Source: Mytilus galloprovincialis (taxonomy: Eukaryota; Mollusca; Bivalvia; Mytilida; Mytilidae). Taken from it: a stretch of DNA of 64,000 bases. The notes beneath the pieces were generated by a model. It was not told where the DNA came from, made no database searches, and worked only from the letters and a program-made list of their open reading frames with translations. The position numbers and the translations under genes are program-made. Of this stretch, positions 12,801 to 22,743 are shown in pieces. The stretch is from assembly GCF_965363235.1 (NCBI RefSeq), contig NC_134847.1, positions 51,770,805-51,834,804 on the forward strand, read 5' to 3'. How positions within the stretch are numbered: the first letter of the stretch is position 1; every line of letters begins with the position of its first letter.

Positions 12801-15800
12801 GATTTATCTGAAAATTTCAGGGCAGATAGATCTTGACCTGATGAACAATTTTACCCTGTCAGATTTGCTCTAAATGCTTTGGTTTCAGAGATATGAGCCA
12901 AAATCTACATTTTTAGCCGTGGCGGCCATCTTGGTTGGTTGGCCGGGTCACGCCACACATTTTTTAAACTAGATACTCCAATGATGATTTTGGTCAAGTT
13001 TGGTTAAATTTGGCCCAGTAGTTTCAGAGGAGAAGATTTTTGTAAAAGTTAACGACGACGGACGCCGGACGCAAAGTGATGGGAAAAGCTCACTTGGCCC
13101 TTCGGGCCAGGTGAGCTAAAAAAGTGATTCTTAAATTCTATTCACACCACTAAAATCACAAATTGACTACATTAAATTTGGATTTGTTTTTGCCACTTTG
13201 ATATTTGATAATATTGATCATATAGTATCTACTTTTTTTGTTGCATTTTAACAATAAAGATCTGCTCAGTGGACTCAATGTCAGAAATTATGAAAATCTT
13301 AATCTGGTACAAAAATAAACTGCTTTAAAGTTTATAGAATTTTTCAAACAATGAACAGAAACATTTCATATCAATAAATAAACAGGAAAAAGAAATTGCA
13401 GTCAAATTCGGTTATTGAAGTTAAACTATGGTATCATGGATAAACAGAGAAATATTGTGGTTAACATTTGCCAACGTCATATGCTACATTTCTTCAATTA
13501 AGTATTCCAATTTCAGCATTTTTAATGCTTGAAAAAACTTTTTATTGTGCCTTGTCATATCAACTTTTATATTTCATACTTTAAAAATAACTTCAAACAA
13601 AAGTTAATAATCCAAATTTTGATCAAATCTGTTTTTCTGCCCTTGTATTAGAAAAGATGCAATTTTTCACAGAACACCTTTTTTTAACACTGTAAACTTT
13701 AAAATAAGATTTTGTCCTTTTAATCTATATACGTTACTAAAAAAAAACACATAAATTTAGCAGGCCTAGGTATACTTACTAACATCTTGATTATCTGAAG
13801 AAAAAAAATACAGATGTTTAAAGTTTCAACATATTTACAAAAGTGAAATCAGTAATTCAATTTATTTTAGCAACTGATTAAAATGAAAACAAAAGCTCTT
13901 ATTCTAATTCTATACAATAGAGAACTGTTTCTTCAAATCTGATTAAGTATTTCTAAATCTATTTTTGTCTTCAACCTAATATCATCCTCTAATGTTTCTT
14001 TTTAATCAATAGCTAATGCACATTTTCTTTTAAGTTTGAACTGTATACACATCGTTTTAAATTACAATTACAATAACTTTTTACATACATTTGTAAGGTT
14101 GCCTACAATTGCTTACAATCCACTTCATTTGAACTTTGGTGGATAATTGTCTCATTGTCGATCATACCACACCTCCTTATTTTTATGTTTCATGTTCATT
14201 TGTTTCAGGCATATTTTAATTTTATATTTTGTTTGAAGATGTCAATGTATTAAAATAAAACATTATTCCTTGACCCATTTCCTGATAAAAATTTATTCTT
14301 TACAACAGTAATGATATTTAACAGATACCTGAAGATGATAAATCATATTATAGTCTAATAATAAGTTCTTGCAATATCAATTAAGTATTCAACTTTAACA
14401 CTGATAATGAGTGTGATTTGTCTAAATATTAAATAGTGATTCCAATAGTCAGTCAGCTTTAAAATATCAGCTATGGACAAGGTGATTTAAATTTTTGTTC
14501 ACTATAACCCATTTCACTTTGCTAAGTGTGTACTGATGGGAACTGATTTTTTTAAAGATACAAAAAAATGTGTCTTACCCAATCATTTAAATAAGAAACT
14601 AAAGGGAAGTAAACAGTTGAAAATATAACATCTCTCAAAAAGGTCGGTCTAAATCCTTTATACAGTCCCAAGAATCCACGCTCAGCATATAACTGTTTAC
14701 TAATTCCCAATGCAGTCTTCTTAGCTACTGTACCATCCGCATTTAATGTAACACCTAAAAAAATAAAACATAAATATAAAGATGTATGTCTCTGCACTAG
14801 AGATGGTTATTGTTTTATTTAACTTCTAATCAAGCAGTGTAAAAAGCAAAAGGTGAAATCAGGCCATGAATCATATTTCAAATTTTCCTTTGCACAACAA
14901 TGTTAACTTAAATTATCTAACATTTAATTGACCCTCTTGTGTATTTTAAAAAAAAATGTGATAAAGTCAAATTTAGGTAAAATTATTTTGGAATAAAACA
15001 GCTTATACCAATAAGTGTACACATTTTGAAGTGGGAGGTTATTGTCTGTATATGTAATCTTTTTTTTAATTTCAAAAAATAATTTTGTTCACATGGAAAA
15101 CAAGCATTCACATAACATTACATTGCAACTTTATAGCTTATCTTTTCTTTTTAAAAACATTGGAGGCCTTTTCAGTACTATACCTTAAAGTTTGGAGATA
15201 CTGTACAATTTCATGTTAATATTTGTATCTACTTTATATATACTGCTACAGGGATAGCTCAAATACGTCATCTAAAACAGTAATAAAAACAAACAATGCA
15301 ATGTCCCTTACTCAGCAGGAACATTGAATGAGGTTACTCTAGATCTAATATGGGACACAGTCTTATTCTAGTGAGAGCCGTTTTGTGATTTTTCAGTTCA
15401 AAATAGGAGCCCAGAGTATGACTTTTATCCTCCCATAATAAGTACAGAATATTTGGCTAAATAATTCATTTTTTTAACAACTTCACACCTTCCAATCCCC
15501 TAAAGAATGAAATGTATTAGTTTATTGAAAAACAAATATTTGAAATTCCAAGACCAACAATTTTGGCAAAATAAAATTTGATCAACCGGAATGAAACTCA
15601 CCCTTAAAAATCAGCAACTTCTAATAGTATGATTTTATACTTAATCTTATCAACTGATTCAGGCATTAGTGAGGAAAAGTGGAAAAGTGATATTTTTCAA
15701 GCAATTTTATATAAACAAGGGCTACAATTCAACTTCTTATGATATGACTACTGCAGATTCATTATTATTTTTATGATACTAATTGTCATGGATTTCGTGG

Positions 15801-18800
15801 TAAATGGTGAACTATGAACTTAAAGGTTAAACAATTAACAACTTTTTTCTTTATGAATGCATGTAGGAAGACTTTTTCAAAAACGCTCAATCATGTATTC
15901 ACAAAAATGTAATATTTCCTCAAATCATGAAATTGATGACCACTAAAATAAATGAATCAAAGGTTTATATTAAATACTTAAAGCTGATCAACCATGATCC
16001 ATTCATTACAGAATAAAAATATGTTGAGAACAGACATTTTCAAAACACAATTCCCTTTTTCTTAGGACCACAACTTTCACAAAAACAACTGAACTAGGAA
16101 AATATTCAATGTTAATATAAAACTTCCTATGATATGAATCTGTACCTAGTTTGTAGTGGCACAGAAAGATTTGACAGAAATGTGTTGCAGACAAAAAGAT
16201 AAAGAAACAAACAGACAGAGGGACAGAAGTAAACCAGTATATCTCCCTCCTTTGGAGCAGAGATATGAAAGAAATATTCTTAAAACTAAACATTTTCATA
16301 ACTTTGAAGTAAATATTGCAAAAATGCACAAAATTAGTTACCACTCCTGCCAGCATCTTGAAGTTGTATCTTTAACAATTCCATGGGTGTAGTTACTATA
16401 ATCTGACAGGCACCAGCCAGTCCACCAGCACTCAAACGACCATACCATTGTAAAGTTCCACTAAAAATACAAATAAAATGTTTATTAAATATAGGAAAGG
16501 CAGCTTATTTTTTCCCTTTAATGATGGATTTTACAAGTAACAAGAATGTGTCCATAGTACACAGATGCCCCACTCGCACTATCATTTTCTGTGTTTATAA
16601 GTGGACTGTGAAATTGGGGTAAAAACTCTAATTTGGTATTTAAATTAGAAAGATCATATCACAGGGCACATGTATACTAAGTTTCAAGTTGATTGGACTT
16701 CAACTTCATCAAAAACTACCTTGACCAAAAACTTAAACCTGAAATTTGCACTATCATTTTCTATGTTCAGTGAACCCTGAAATTGGGGTCAAAACACTAA
16801 TTTGGCATTAAAATTAGAAAGATCATATCATAGGGCACATGTGTACTGAGTTTCAAGTTGATTAGACTTCAACTTCATCAAAAACTACCTTGACCAAAAT
16901 CTTTAACCTAAAGCGGGACGAACAGAAGGAAGGACAGACGGACGAAAGGACAGACAGACGAACAAACGGACACACAGACCAGAAAACATAATGCCCCTCT
17001 ACTATCGTAGGTGGGGCATAAAAATATCTGACAAAATTATCCTCATTATGCAAAGAAAGCTGGCCTCCTACCATTTCAGATGTACCATGGGTACTTGATA
17101 ATAATGCTAGTTTCATCTTATGTCAAGAAAAAGGATTCTCTACTTTTTTGCATTTACCTCTGTGTAAAATAAACAATGCCTATACTGATATACAGATAGA
17201 GAATTAAATGATTAAATAGATGCTTAAACAAGCACATTGTTTTGTTAATGATTTACTTGACAAAATATAATATTGATAAAATCATTTTTTTGAGATTTTT
17301 CAATAAAATGATAGAATAAAACATGTCACTGTGATAATACTTTTTTCCCATCAAAGTCATTCATGCATTTAAACAAGGTCAGTTATTATATATCTCTTTA
17401 AAATTGAGAATGGGAATGGGGAATATGCCAAAGAGACAACAACCCGACCATAGAAAAAAACAACAGCAGAAGGTCACCAAAAGGTCTTCAATGTAGCGAG
17501 AAATTACCGCACCGGAGGCGTCCTTCAGCTGGCATCCATAATCTAGTCTTTGAATGAGATAGTTGTCATAGTTGTAATAAAAATAATGAAAACTTACTCT
17601 TTACCTCCAAAATGATGGCAGAACAGGTCATTTAAACCCAACTTTATGCATTTCTCTGGAGTAATTAGAAGTGTATTCACTGCCCATCCTAAAATATAAG
17701 AATTGTTAAATACAACTCTATGTACTGTCAAATACAACCAAAACTGCACCAAATGATATTTTGTGGATTAAAGCATGAATAAACACAAATGAATTATCTT
17801 TATATAACATTGTCCACTCACCAAAGATTTTAAGTCTTATAGGGAAAGTTCAGTTATTTCCACTTGTTATTGCATATATAGATGTCATAAAACTGGAAAA
17901 GTTGATTGGACTTCAACTTAATTCAAATACTATTATCAGTATATTCTATCAAGGAATAATCTATTGAGGATTGATATGATTTGGTTTTGTAACTTGGAAG
18001 GAGATGACTTTTAAAAAAGTTTCTACAGACAATAGAAAATGCAGATGGCATAAAGTGGCAAGGTTCATCATCATGCCCCAGATGAGCAAACTATGAAGGG
18101 AAAAGTAAGGATGACTTTAAAAAGAACTTTTTAACCATATATCCTGATCATGAATGATAACAACTATGTTGATGATTGAATTTCCGCAGAAAAGACATGA
18201 AAATTATCATGCTCATAGCATTAACAAAATTTAAGGTCCCTTCATAAATTACTTACCCCTGTACATGCCAAAGAAACCTTCTGCTTTATAAGTCTTTTTC
18301 GCACAATCCAACCTATATATACAGATATATAAAATAAATAATTATACCATACATACATAGTGAGATGTGGAGATAATGAAACATTTTAACACAAGAAAAT
18401 TAAAAGCAGTTATCTTGAGTTTGACAGCAAGAATAGGGATTGAATATACGATTGTAAATAAGGCAAAAATAAACCAACTGTAATACACATCGTTCAGAAG
18501 GTATAGAAGTTTTATTGATGAGCTTTACTTTTAAACCTTTATTATGGTCTTCAATGATAAAAATAGAGGTGCAAAGGAGCCTGTATTTCTCACGAGGCAA
18601 TTGTTGAAAACAACTCAATGCATGAAGAGTATTTGGATTGATTTCCTCCCATATACTATGTTTGAATTATAAAATTTGTGATCGTGATGGATGAATATTC
18701 ACTATCAAAATTGTTATAGCAAAGTCTATGTAGAGAAAGCCTATTGGATGATGTATGCAAATGTTAAAATGTACCAGTACTTATTGAGTCTAATTATCAA

Positions 18801-19721
18801 AGTTAAGAAGTAAGTAGTACATGATGAAAAATGCATTTTATACTCATTTTAGTCTTTACATGTATGCTATTACTTGATTATATGCATTTATTTCAAAATT
18901 CTGCCCCATCTTAAAATCCTGAACGGTTCCCTAAAGCCAGGATGACATCTGAGGTAACAAGTTTTGTTTAAAATACTTACAAGCTTTTGTAAATTTTCTC
19001 CCCATTTGGCCCTGTTTCTGCATTCTGAAGTCTAGTTTTACACAGATCTACTGGAAAGTTTATTGTAACACCAGTAATACCAGCCACAGCAGCATTACCA
19101 AACTTTACACCTAAATTACTGAAAAACAAATAATTTGTAATTACATGTAGAACAGAGAATACAATTAACATGTACCTCTCTAATAAACAAGCAATTTTAC
19201 AAAATGAAAATAATTTTAAAACTTATATTTGTTGTCTGCATGAAATTTTTTTCTCAAAACTTGCTGGATCAGCATACAACTTTTCTTATTTTTAACACAA
19301 ATTTTACAAGGTCGATCCAAGATGTTTTAACAAGAATCAAGAAAAAAGTCAGTGGTTTCAGTAAGAGTCCCTTTCTGTCTGCATGTACATTTTTTTAACA
19401 TCCAATTAAAATATCAAAATTTTAAGCACACAAATGAGAATACTCCAACCTTGTCCAAACCGTACATAAAAAGTTCAAATAAATGTTTTTGTAAAATTTT
19501 TATATTTTTGTCAAAGAGTCAAAGTTAATATTTTGCCCAAATTTTATGAAAATTATTAATATGAGACAAATTCATTTTACTCTAAGTGTTTGGCACTACC
19601 TTAACCTCCTACTCATGCCATTTTGCACAAATTTGATCTGGCCAAAGCTGGAAAGAAACTACTGGTTAAGATAATTCTGAGTAAATACTTACAATTCATT
19701 ACCTGCTGGCCTTGTTGTCAT
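6695..19721 (-). CDS. SLC25A22: Mitochondrial glutamate carrier (SLC25A18/A22 type), nine coding exons
   Basis: Inner-membrane carrier of the SLC25 family; the glutamate carriers bring glutamate with a proton into the matrix. Coding exons in transcript order: 19,693-19,721, 18,981-19,118, 18,257-18,312, 17,598-17,688, 16,342-16,460, 14,579-14,754, 8,640-8,733, 7,449-7,524, 6,695-6,848. All introns are GT-AG and all phases join, giving 933 nt, 310 residues (vertebrate glutamate carriers are about 320). Three repeats of about 100 residues each carry the PX[DE]XX[KR] signature: PVDLCK at 32-37, PMELLK at 130-135 and PFDVVK at 232-237. The matching EGFFGMYRG-type motifs lie at 67-75, 169-178 and 266-274. 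The stretch TTPMELLKIQLQDAGR (128-143) is close to the glutamate carriers specifically. The start was chosen because ATG at 19,719-19,721 gives a short N terminus, is joined in phase by a consensus GTAAGT donor, and is preceded in frame by a stop. A likely upstream splice acceptor at 19,746 suggests a separate 5' UTR exon. Paralogue (A18 or A22) cannot be separated here. Confidence 0.93.
6930..7256. repeat. Two adjacent tandem arrays, both with 60 bp period
   Basis: Array 1 has three units starting at 6,930, 6,990 and 7,050, with landmarks CATATTAGTTG and GTACCAATCG. Array 2 has two units starting at 7,138 and 7,198, with GTTACAATAAAGTCAAAGC. The two monomers are unrelated. Both lie in the last intron of the carrier gene. 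Open frames cross them only because 60 is a multiple of three. Confidence 0.9.
7449..7524 (-). CDS. SLC25A22: Carrier coding exon 8
   Basis: Completes the third signature (VVKTRLQ) split across the intron and carries the loop up to the third-repeat matrix helix. Donor GTGAGT. Confidence 0.92.
8008..8070 (+). repeat. Half copy of the 52.1 kb MITE
   Basis: Contains CATAGTGTGCTAGTGACCTA and the downstream CGATATATAT stretch seen at 52,088-52,120, but no matching inverted right end. It lies in a carrier intron. Confidence 0.55.
8405..8556 (+). repeat. Dispersed repeat family C, copy 1
   Basis: About 150 bp shared with 17,400-17,535, both in carrier introns. Landmarks are AATTGAGAATGG, AAAGAGACA.CAACCCGA, CAACAGCAGAAGGTCACCAA and TCCTTCAGCTGGC. 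Non-coding, same orientation in both places. Confidence 0.85.
8640..8733 (-). CDS. SLC25A22: Carrier coding exon 7
   Basis: Encodes a charged inter-repeat loop, then the fifth helix ending in NPFD. The acceptor used is TTCTTACAG at 8,734-8,735. A second acceptor-like CCTCAG at 8,688 lies inside the exon; using it would lose phase with exon 6. Confidence 0.9.
9229..9405. mobile_element. Small MITE with CAGTGTAACC termini
   Basis: About 177 bp with inverted ends: CAGTGTAACCTGC at the left and CAGGTTACACTG at the right. An inner direct duplication (TATTCC.ACA.CCTGCTT.A.CCGACA) fills the middle. CAGT...ACTG ends fit Tc1/mariner-pogo type elements, but the expected TA target duplication is not clear here (TA at left, AA at right). 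Confidence 0.65.
9655..10740 (+). mobile_element. Element with six tandem units and a hairpin right end
   Basis: Six diverged units of about 145-155 bp are marked by TGAACCATGAAAATGAGG or close variants near 9,781, 9,928, 10,075, 10,222, 10,368 and 10,526. The right end has a GC-rich GCCGCTGCCGCCGG stretch (about 10,660), then a short hairpin TGCAACAAAAGTTGCA, CTCGAC and AAATTGGCTA. The end from CAACAAAAGTTG on resembles the right end of the element at 61,354-61,830, although the internal repeats differ. Confidence 0.75.
12553..12583. repeat. Terminal hairpin, 14 bp arms
   Basis: AGCTCACTTGGCCC and GGGCCAGGTGAGCT pair around a TTC loop. The one non-complementary position is a T opposite G, which pairs as U.G in RNA. 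An identical hairpin is at 13,087-13,117. Confidence 0.85.
13087..13117. repeat. Terminal hairpin, second copy
   Basis: Identical in sequence to the hairpin at 12,553-12,583 and placed at the right end of the third unit, right after the GGACGC stretch. Confidence 0.85.
14579..14754 (-). CDS. SLC25A22: Carrier coding exon 6
   Basis: The longest exon, 176 bp, carrying ERGFLGLYKGF and the RDVIFSTVYFPL segment at the fourth helix. It ends on a complete Trp codon before GTAAGA. Confidence 0.93.
16155..16260 (+). repeat. Fragment related to the right end of the 20.8 kb element
   Basis: Contains ACAGACAGAGGGACAGAAGTAAACCAGTATAT, a diverged form of the GACTGACTGACAGACAGAGGTAAAACAGTATA end at 21,145-21,180, within a carrier intron next to exon 5. 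Confidence 0.45.
16342..16460 (-). CDS. SLC25A22: Carrier coding exon 5
   Basis: Encodes the third transmembrane helix and the second signature in TTPMELLKIQLQDAGR, the segment most diagnostic of glutamate carriers. The donor is GTAACT; the neighbouring GTGGTA would break the frame. Confidence 0.92.
16565..17022. mobile_element. Non-autonomous element with ATGCCCCAC ends
   Basis: The left end ATGCCCCAC (about 16,565) and right end GTGGGGCAT (about 17,011) are inverted. Two diverged internal units start near 16,596 and 16,747, sharing CACTATCATTTTCT and GATCATATCA.AGGGCACATG. The right part is a GGACAGACGGACGAA-type stretch. In a carrier intron. Confidence 0.75.
17400..17535 (+). repeat. Dispersed repeat family C, copy 2
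   Basis: Second copy of the repeat at 8,405-8,556, about 60 bp from carrier exon 4. Confidence 0.85.
17598..17688 (-). CDS. SLC25A22: Carrier coding exon 4
   Basis: Encodes the second transmembrane helix, with LLITPEKCIKLG, matching the family's TPEK-AIKL segment. Donor GTAAGT after 17,598. Confidence 0.9.
18257..18312 (-). CDS. SLC25A22: Carrier coding exon 3
   Basis: A 56 bp exon encoding the matrix helix that ends in EGFFGMYRG. Donor GTAAGT; acceptor TATATAG is pyrimidine-poor but phase and protein match are exact. Confidence 0.9.
18981..19118 (-). CDS. SLC25A22: Carrier coding exon 2
   Basis: Holds the first transmembrane helix and the first signature PVDLCK. Acceptor TTTTCAG before 19,118 and donor GTAAGTATTT after 18,981. 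Confidence 0.92.
19693..19721 (-). CDS. SLC25A22: Carrier coding exon 1 (start codon)
   Basis: Encodes the first nine residues and two bases of codon 10. The donor GTAAGTATTT is near-consensus. A TAG stop lies in frame upstream of the ATG, and a CTTAG acceptor at 19,746 indicates that the leader is spliced from further upstream. Confidence 0.8.
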
Positions 19722-20383
19722 GATACAATAATGCTGTACCCTATTCTAAGGAAACAGCAGACTGAAAAACACATAACCATTCATATATTTATTGTACATT
19801 CAAAACATAACCTTGACGTAAATAATATAAAAATATAAATTTATGTAAACTCCTGACATACAAAAAATGTAAATGATTAGGTCAAGTGTTAAACAAAAGT
19901 CACATAGGACAAAAATGGTACATTGTACATGTACTTGAATGATATTACATAATATATAATACATGTAATGCTAAAGGTTAACTCTTACATTTCAACTGTA
20001 CACACAAAATTACCAAAACATCTTCACTAATGTACCAAGTGTTCTGACATGGTGTTCATGACAGTTTACTTTTTTTTTTTTTTTACCTTAAGTTAGTTTG
20101 ATGATACACCTTTCTGATACATTGTAGCCCACAGAAATTCCATAATACATCAATGGCTATTAAAAACTCTCATTACAACCTCTACACCTAGACTTGTCTA
20201 GCAAAATAACAAATTTCTGTCTCCTGCCTTGGTAACCACACTTGAGAATTTAAGTCATTTCTCCCCTACAGCTTAAGAGAGGGAGATGAAGATCCAAGGG
20301 CAACAGAGTTATCAGATGAAGGGTTTGACTCAACACGTGCCAAAAATATAAGAATGCAACAACCTCACAACCTTACTGGTCTG
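19722..20383. other. Upstream of the carrier start codon, no gene seen
   Basis: Holds the likely acceptor at 19,746 for a leader exon, AT-rich sequence and a poly(T) run at about 20,070. No further exon can be defended. Confidence 0.35.
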
Positions 20384-20456
20384 AGATTACTCTGACGTCC
20401 TACAGCTGTTTTGCCAGACAAATTGTGGCAGTGGGACGTCAGAGCTCGTCCCATAT
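20384..20456. repeat. Repeat with paired GGACGTCAGAG arms; inverted copy at 30,080
   Basis: 20,384-20,420 matches 30,080-30,116 in reverse orientation at about 34 of 37 positions. Here the CTCTGACGTCC of the left side is repeated inverted as GGACGTCAGAG about 40 bp on, forming a potential hairpin. Family unknown. Confidence 0.6.
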
Positions 20457-20764
20457 AAAAAAAAAAGTCTGGAGCGGTATGCAAAAAAAAAATCACGTTG
20501 ACCGACTTCTGAGGCCTGTTACTAATGATCCCCACAACAATGGTTGTCGTGTCATATACCATTGTGTAGATAAATCAATTTAGATTTACGGCATAATAAG
20601 TTTAAGTAGGTCTGAAAACCGAGAAATGGAAAAATAACAGAATTCAGGACTGGGTGACATTTTTCAAAAAATTTAGTTAAGTACCTTGTGTTATATTAAG
20701 GTATATAGGAATTTTTTTTTCTGAGACAAGTGCCTGTGGAAAAAGGTCTAACAAGTGAAACTGC

Positions 20765-21208
20765 GAGCTACTGCTCACTGATGATACCCCCGCCGCAAGT
20801 GGATAATATTAATAGTGTAAAAATATGCAAGTGTTCGGTAAACAGGAAGTTGTCGAGTGATGAATCTGAAAACGCATCACACGGTATAGCTGACTTATAT
20901 AAATCCTGAAACCAAATTTCAGAAATTCTTGAATTGTAGTTCCTGAGAAAAATGTGACGAAAATTTTCAACTTGGCTATCATGTGTAAAATCAGACAAGT
21001 GTTCGGTTAACAGGAAGTTGTCAAGTGATGAATCTGAAAACGCATCACACGGTATGGCTGACATATATAAATGTTGATACCAAATTACAGAAAGGGTGGA
21101 TGTGTAGTTCCTGAGAAAAATGTGACGAAAGTTTCATGGGACGGACTGACTGACTGACAGACAGAGGTAAAACAGTATACCCCCCCTTTTTTAAAGCAGG
21201 GGTATAAA
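20765..21208. mobile_element. Non-autonomous element, two units, inserted in the Penelope-like remnant
   Basis: Left side GATGATACCCCCGC (about 20,780) and right side AGCAGGGGTATA (about 21,196) are loosely inverted. Two units of about 180 bp start near 20,826 and 20,997, sharing GTGTTCGGT.AACAGGAAGTTGTC and AACGCATCACACGGTAT. The right end holds a GACTGACTGACAGACA stretch. It truncates the reverse-transcriptase frame that ends near 21,209. Confidence 0.75.
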
Positions 21209-22048
21209 TATGAAGCAGATTTATCTGTGTCGGTAGTATCTTTAGATTTAAGTTCACTTGGATATATTAAATGTAAGTGATCACTGAATCTATTATTATT
21301 AAGAGACAGTACATCATCAATACATGTATACCGAAAGGTGAAATTAAAAGACTGGGCTAATTTCTTTTCTCCTTTCTGTACAAGCCCTAGGATAAATTCT
21401 GCTTCATAGGAATAAAAAAAAAACTGCAAGTAGAGGAGCGCAATTGGTACCCATTGGGATTCCAATAGTCTGTTGGAAGACCAAACCTCCAAATTCAACA
21501 AATATGTTGTCAATTAACAAGTCCAGCATGGCAGTGATATTTCGTCGGTATATTTTTTCCTTGACTCTGTATGATTTTTCACAAAGTAAGCCGAAATTCC
21601 AGCCCAAAACTAGATATTTAAAACATCTAGTGCTCTTTTTGTTAAAGAAATATAAGCTGACGAGTTCTTTCAGTCGAGCTTTAAGTTTAGTATGTGGAAT
21701 AGTGGTATTAAGAGTTCAAAAATCAAAGGTTTTAATGTTGGTACATGTACAATGTTTTAATGATTGAGATTTTAAATTCACCAATAACTCTTTTGAATTT
21801 TTCAGTATCCACATCTGATTAATACCACTTCTTGAATATGCTGTTTCGAATATTTCTGAAGTCCTTCTTTGACTGCAGTGAGTATGGCAGCAAGAACTTT
21901 AGAAAGGGGTTTAGTGGAACACTTGGAAGAACCTGCCATATACCTTTCCTTATAAGAATTCTTGTGAAGCTTAGGAATCCAATATAAGGATGGAAGATCC
22001 TGGTCTTCATCCTTTGGATTAACACCAAAGGAGATTAGAACCCATTTG
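21209..22048 (-). pseudogene. Penelope-like element, reverse-transcriptase core (broken)
   Basis: Minus-strand reading in two or more frames. It contains LPSLYWIPKLHKN near 21,960, GSSKCSTKPLSK near 21,900, then VFQQTIGIPMGTNCAPLLA near 21,450 and an IDDVLS catalytic motif at 21,304-21,321. These motifs are diagnostic of Penelope-like reverse transcriptase. The frame is lost between 21,802 and 21,620 and again near 21,420, and two extra residues (Thr-Cys) separate the usual Tyr from IDD. The 3' part is replaced by the element at 20,765-21,208. It is the continuation of 26,703-28,130; the two halves were separated by the transposon at 22,049-26,702. Not functional. Confidence 0.88.
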
Positions 22049-22743
22049 GGCCATTTTAAAAAAAATGAAGCAAAAGTGTGACATGGGGGGTCCAATTTCA
22101 AACTTAATATTTTTTATTTCTTTTTGTCTTGCCCTATTACCAATACTTTAAATTTTATAATTCCAAAGTTTCAGGCCGAACAATACAGACACATTGAATA
22201 ATCTTAAATTTTAATAGCATACATCTCAAAAATATTTGACAGAAACCATACTACTTAAAAACAAGTTTGGTAATAAAACAGTCAAGAAAACATTGCTTAG
22301 ACCTTTTCCAAATGAAAGTCAATATAAAAAGGAAAATTTTAAAACCAAAATTTCCATCTTTTCTGCTAAATCATATAATAACAATCAAATTGAATAGCTT
22401 AATTTGAAAAAAATAATAGTAACTAGTGATTGAAGTTTTTGCCAATAAAAAGAATCTTAATATATTTCAGTTACAATAGTAAACTTTGAAAGCCCTGAGA
22501 TTTTGTGATCATTTGCAAAAAACAAAATGTCATTTCATTGTACCGTTTTAATGTAATTGTATGTAGAAAAAGCCTTCTATTTTCAGTATTTTGTCACACT
22601 CCTGACATATTTTATAAATATTGAAAAATGCTTTAAACTTTCACAAAAAATCACTAAACACATTGCTATATCATTGATTTCAATTTCTGATATCTTTACC
22701 CATAGAACAGGACTTTCTTTTTAGGACCATTTAAAAAAAAAAC

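Larger units (their letters stand above)
11336..13122 (+). mobile_element. Long repeat element, three 500 bp units with terminal hairpins
   Basis: Starts with a GGCTCT-AA-AGAGCC stem at about 11,342, followed by three tandem units of about 510-540 bp starting near 11,545, 12,052 and 12,590. Unit landmarks are GGGCAATAACTCCT, GATCTTGACCTGATGAACAA and GCCATCTTGGTTGGTTGG. The second and third units each end with a GACGGACGC stretch and the same 31 bp hairpin (12,553-12,583; 13,087-13,117), so the structure may be one complete element plus a tandem partial copy. No protein coding. It lies wholly within one carrier intron. A fourth copy in reverse orientation enters the window at 63,822. Confidence 0.8.

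Noticed and set aside
11336..13122. Helitron
   Set aside because: A terminal hairpin followed by CTAA is suggestive, but there is no Rep/helicase, the hairpin overlaps the would-be end, and no A/T insertion site is evident.
13775..13800. 15 bp microexon between good splice signals in the carrier intron
   Set aside because: Phase would allow it, but it is not needed once exon 7 is extended to 8,733, and the family has no insertion there.
19990..20030. Alternative first exon of the carrier ending at a GTAAGAG donor
   Set aside because: It would fit in phase but has a stop and no in-frame ATG; the 19,693-19,721 exon fits fully.
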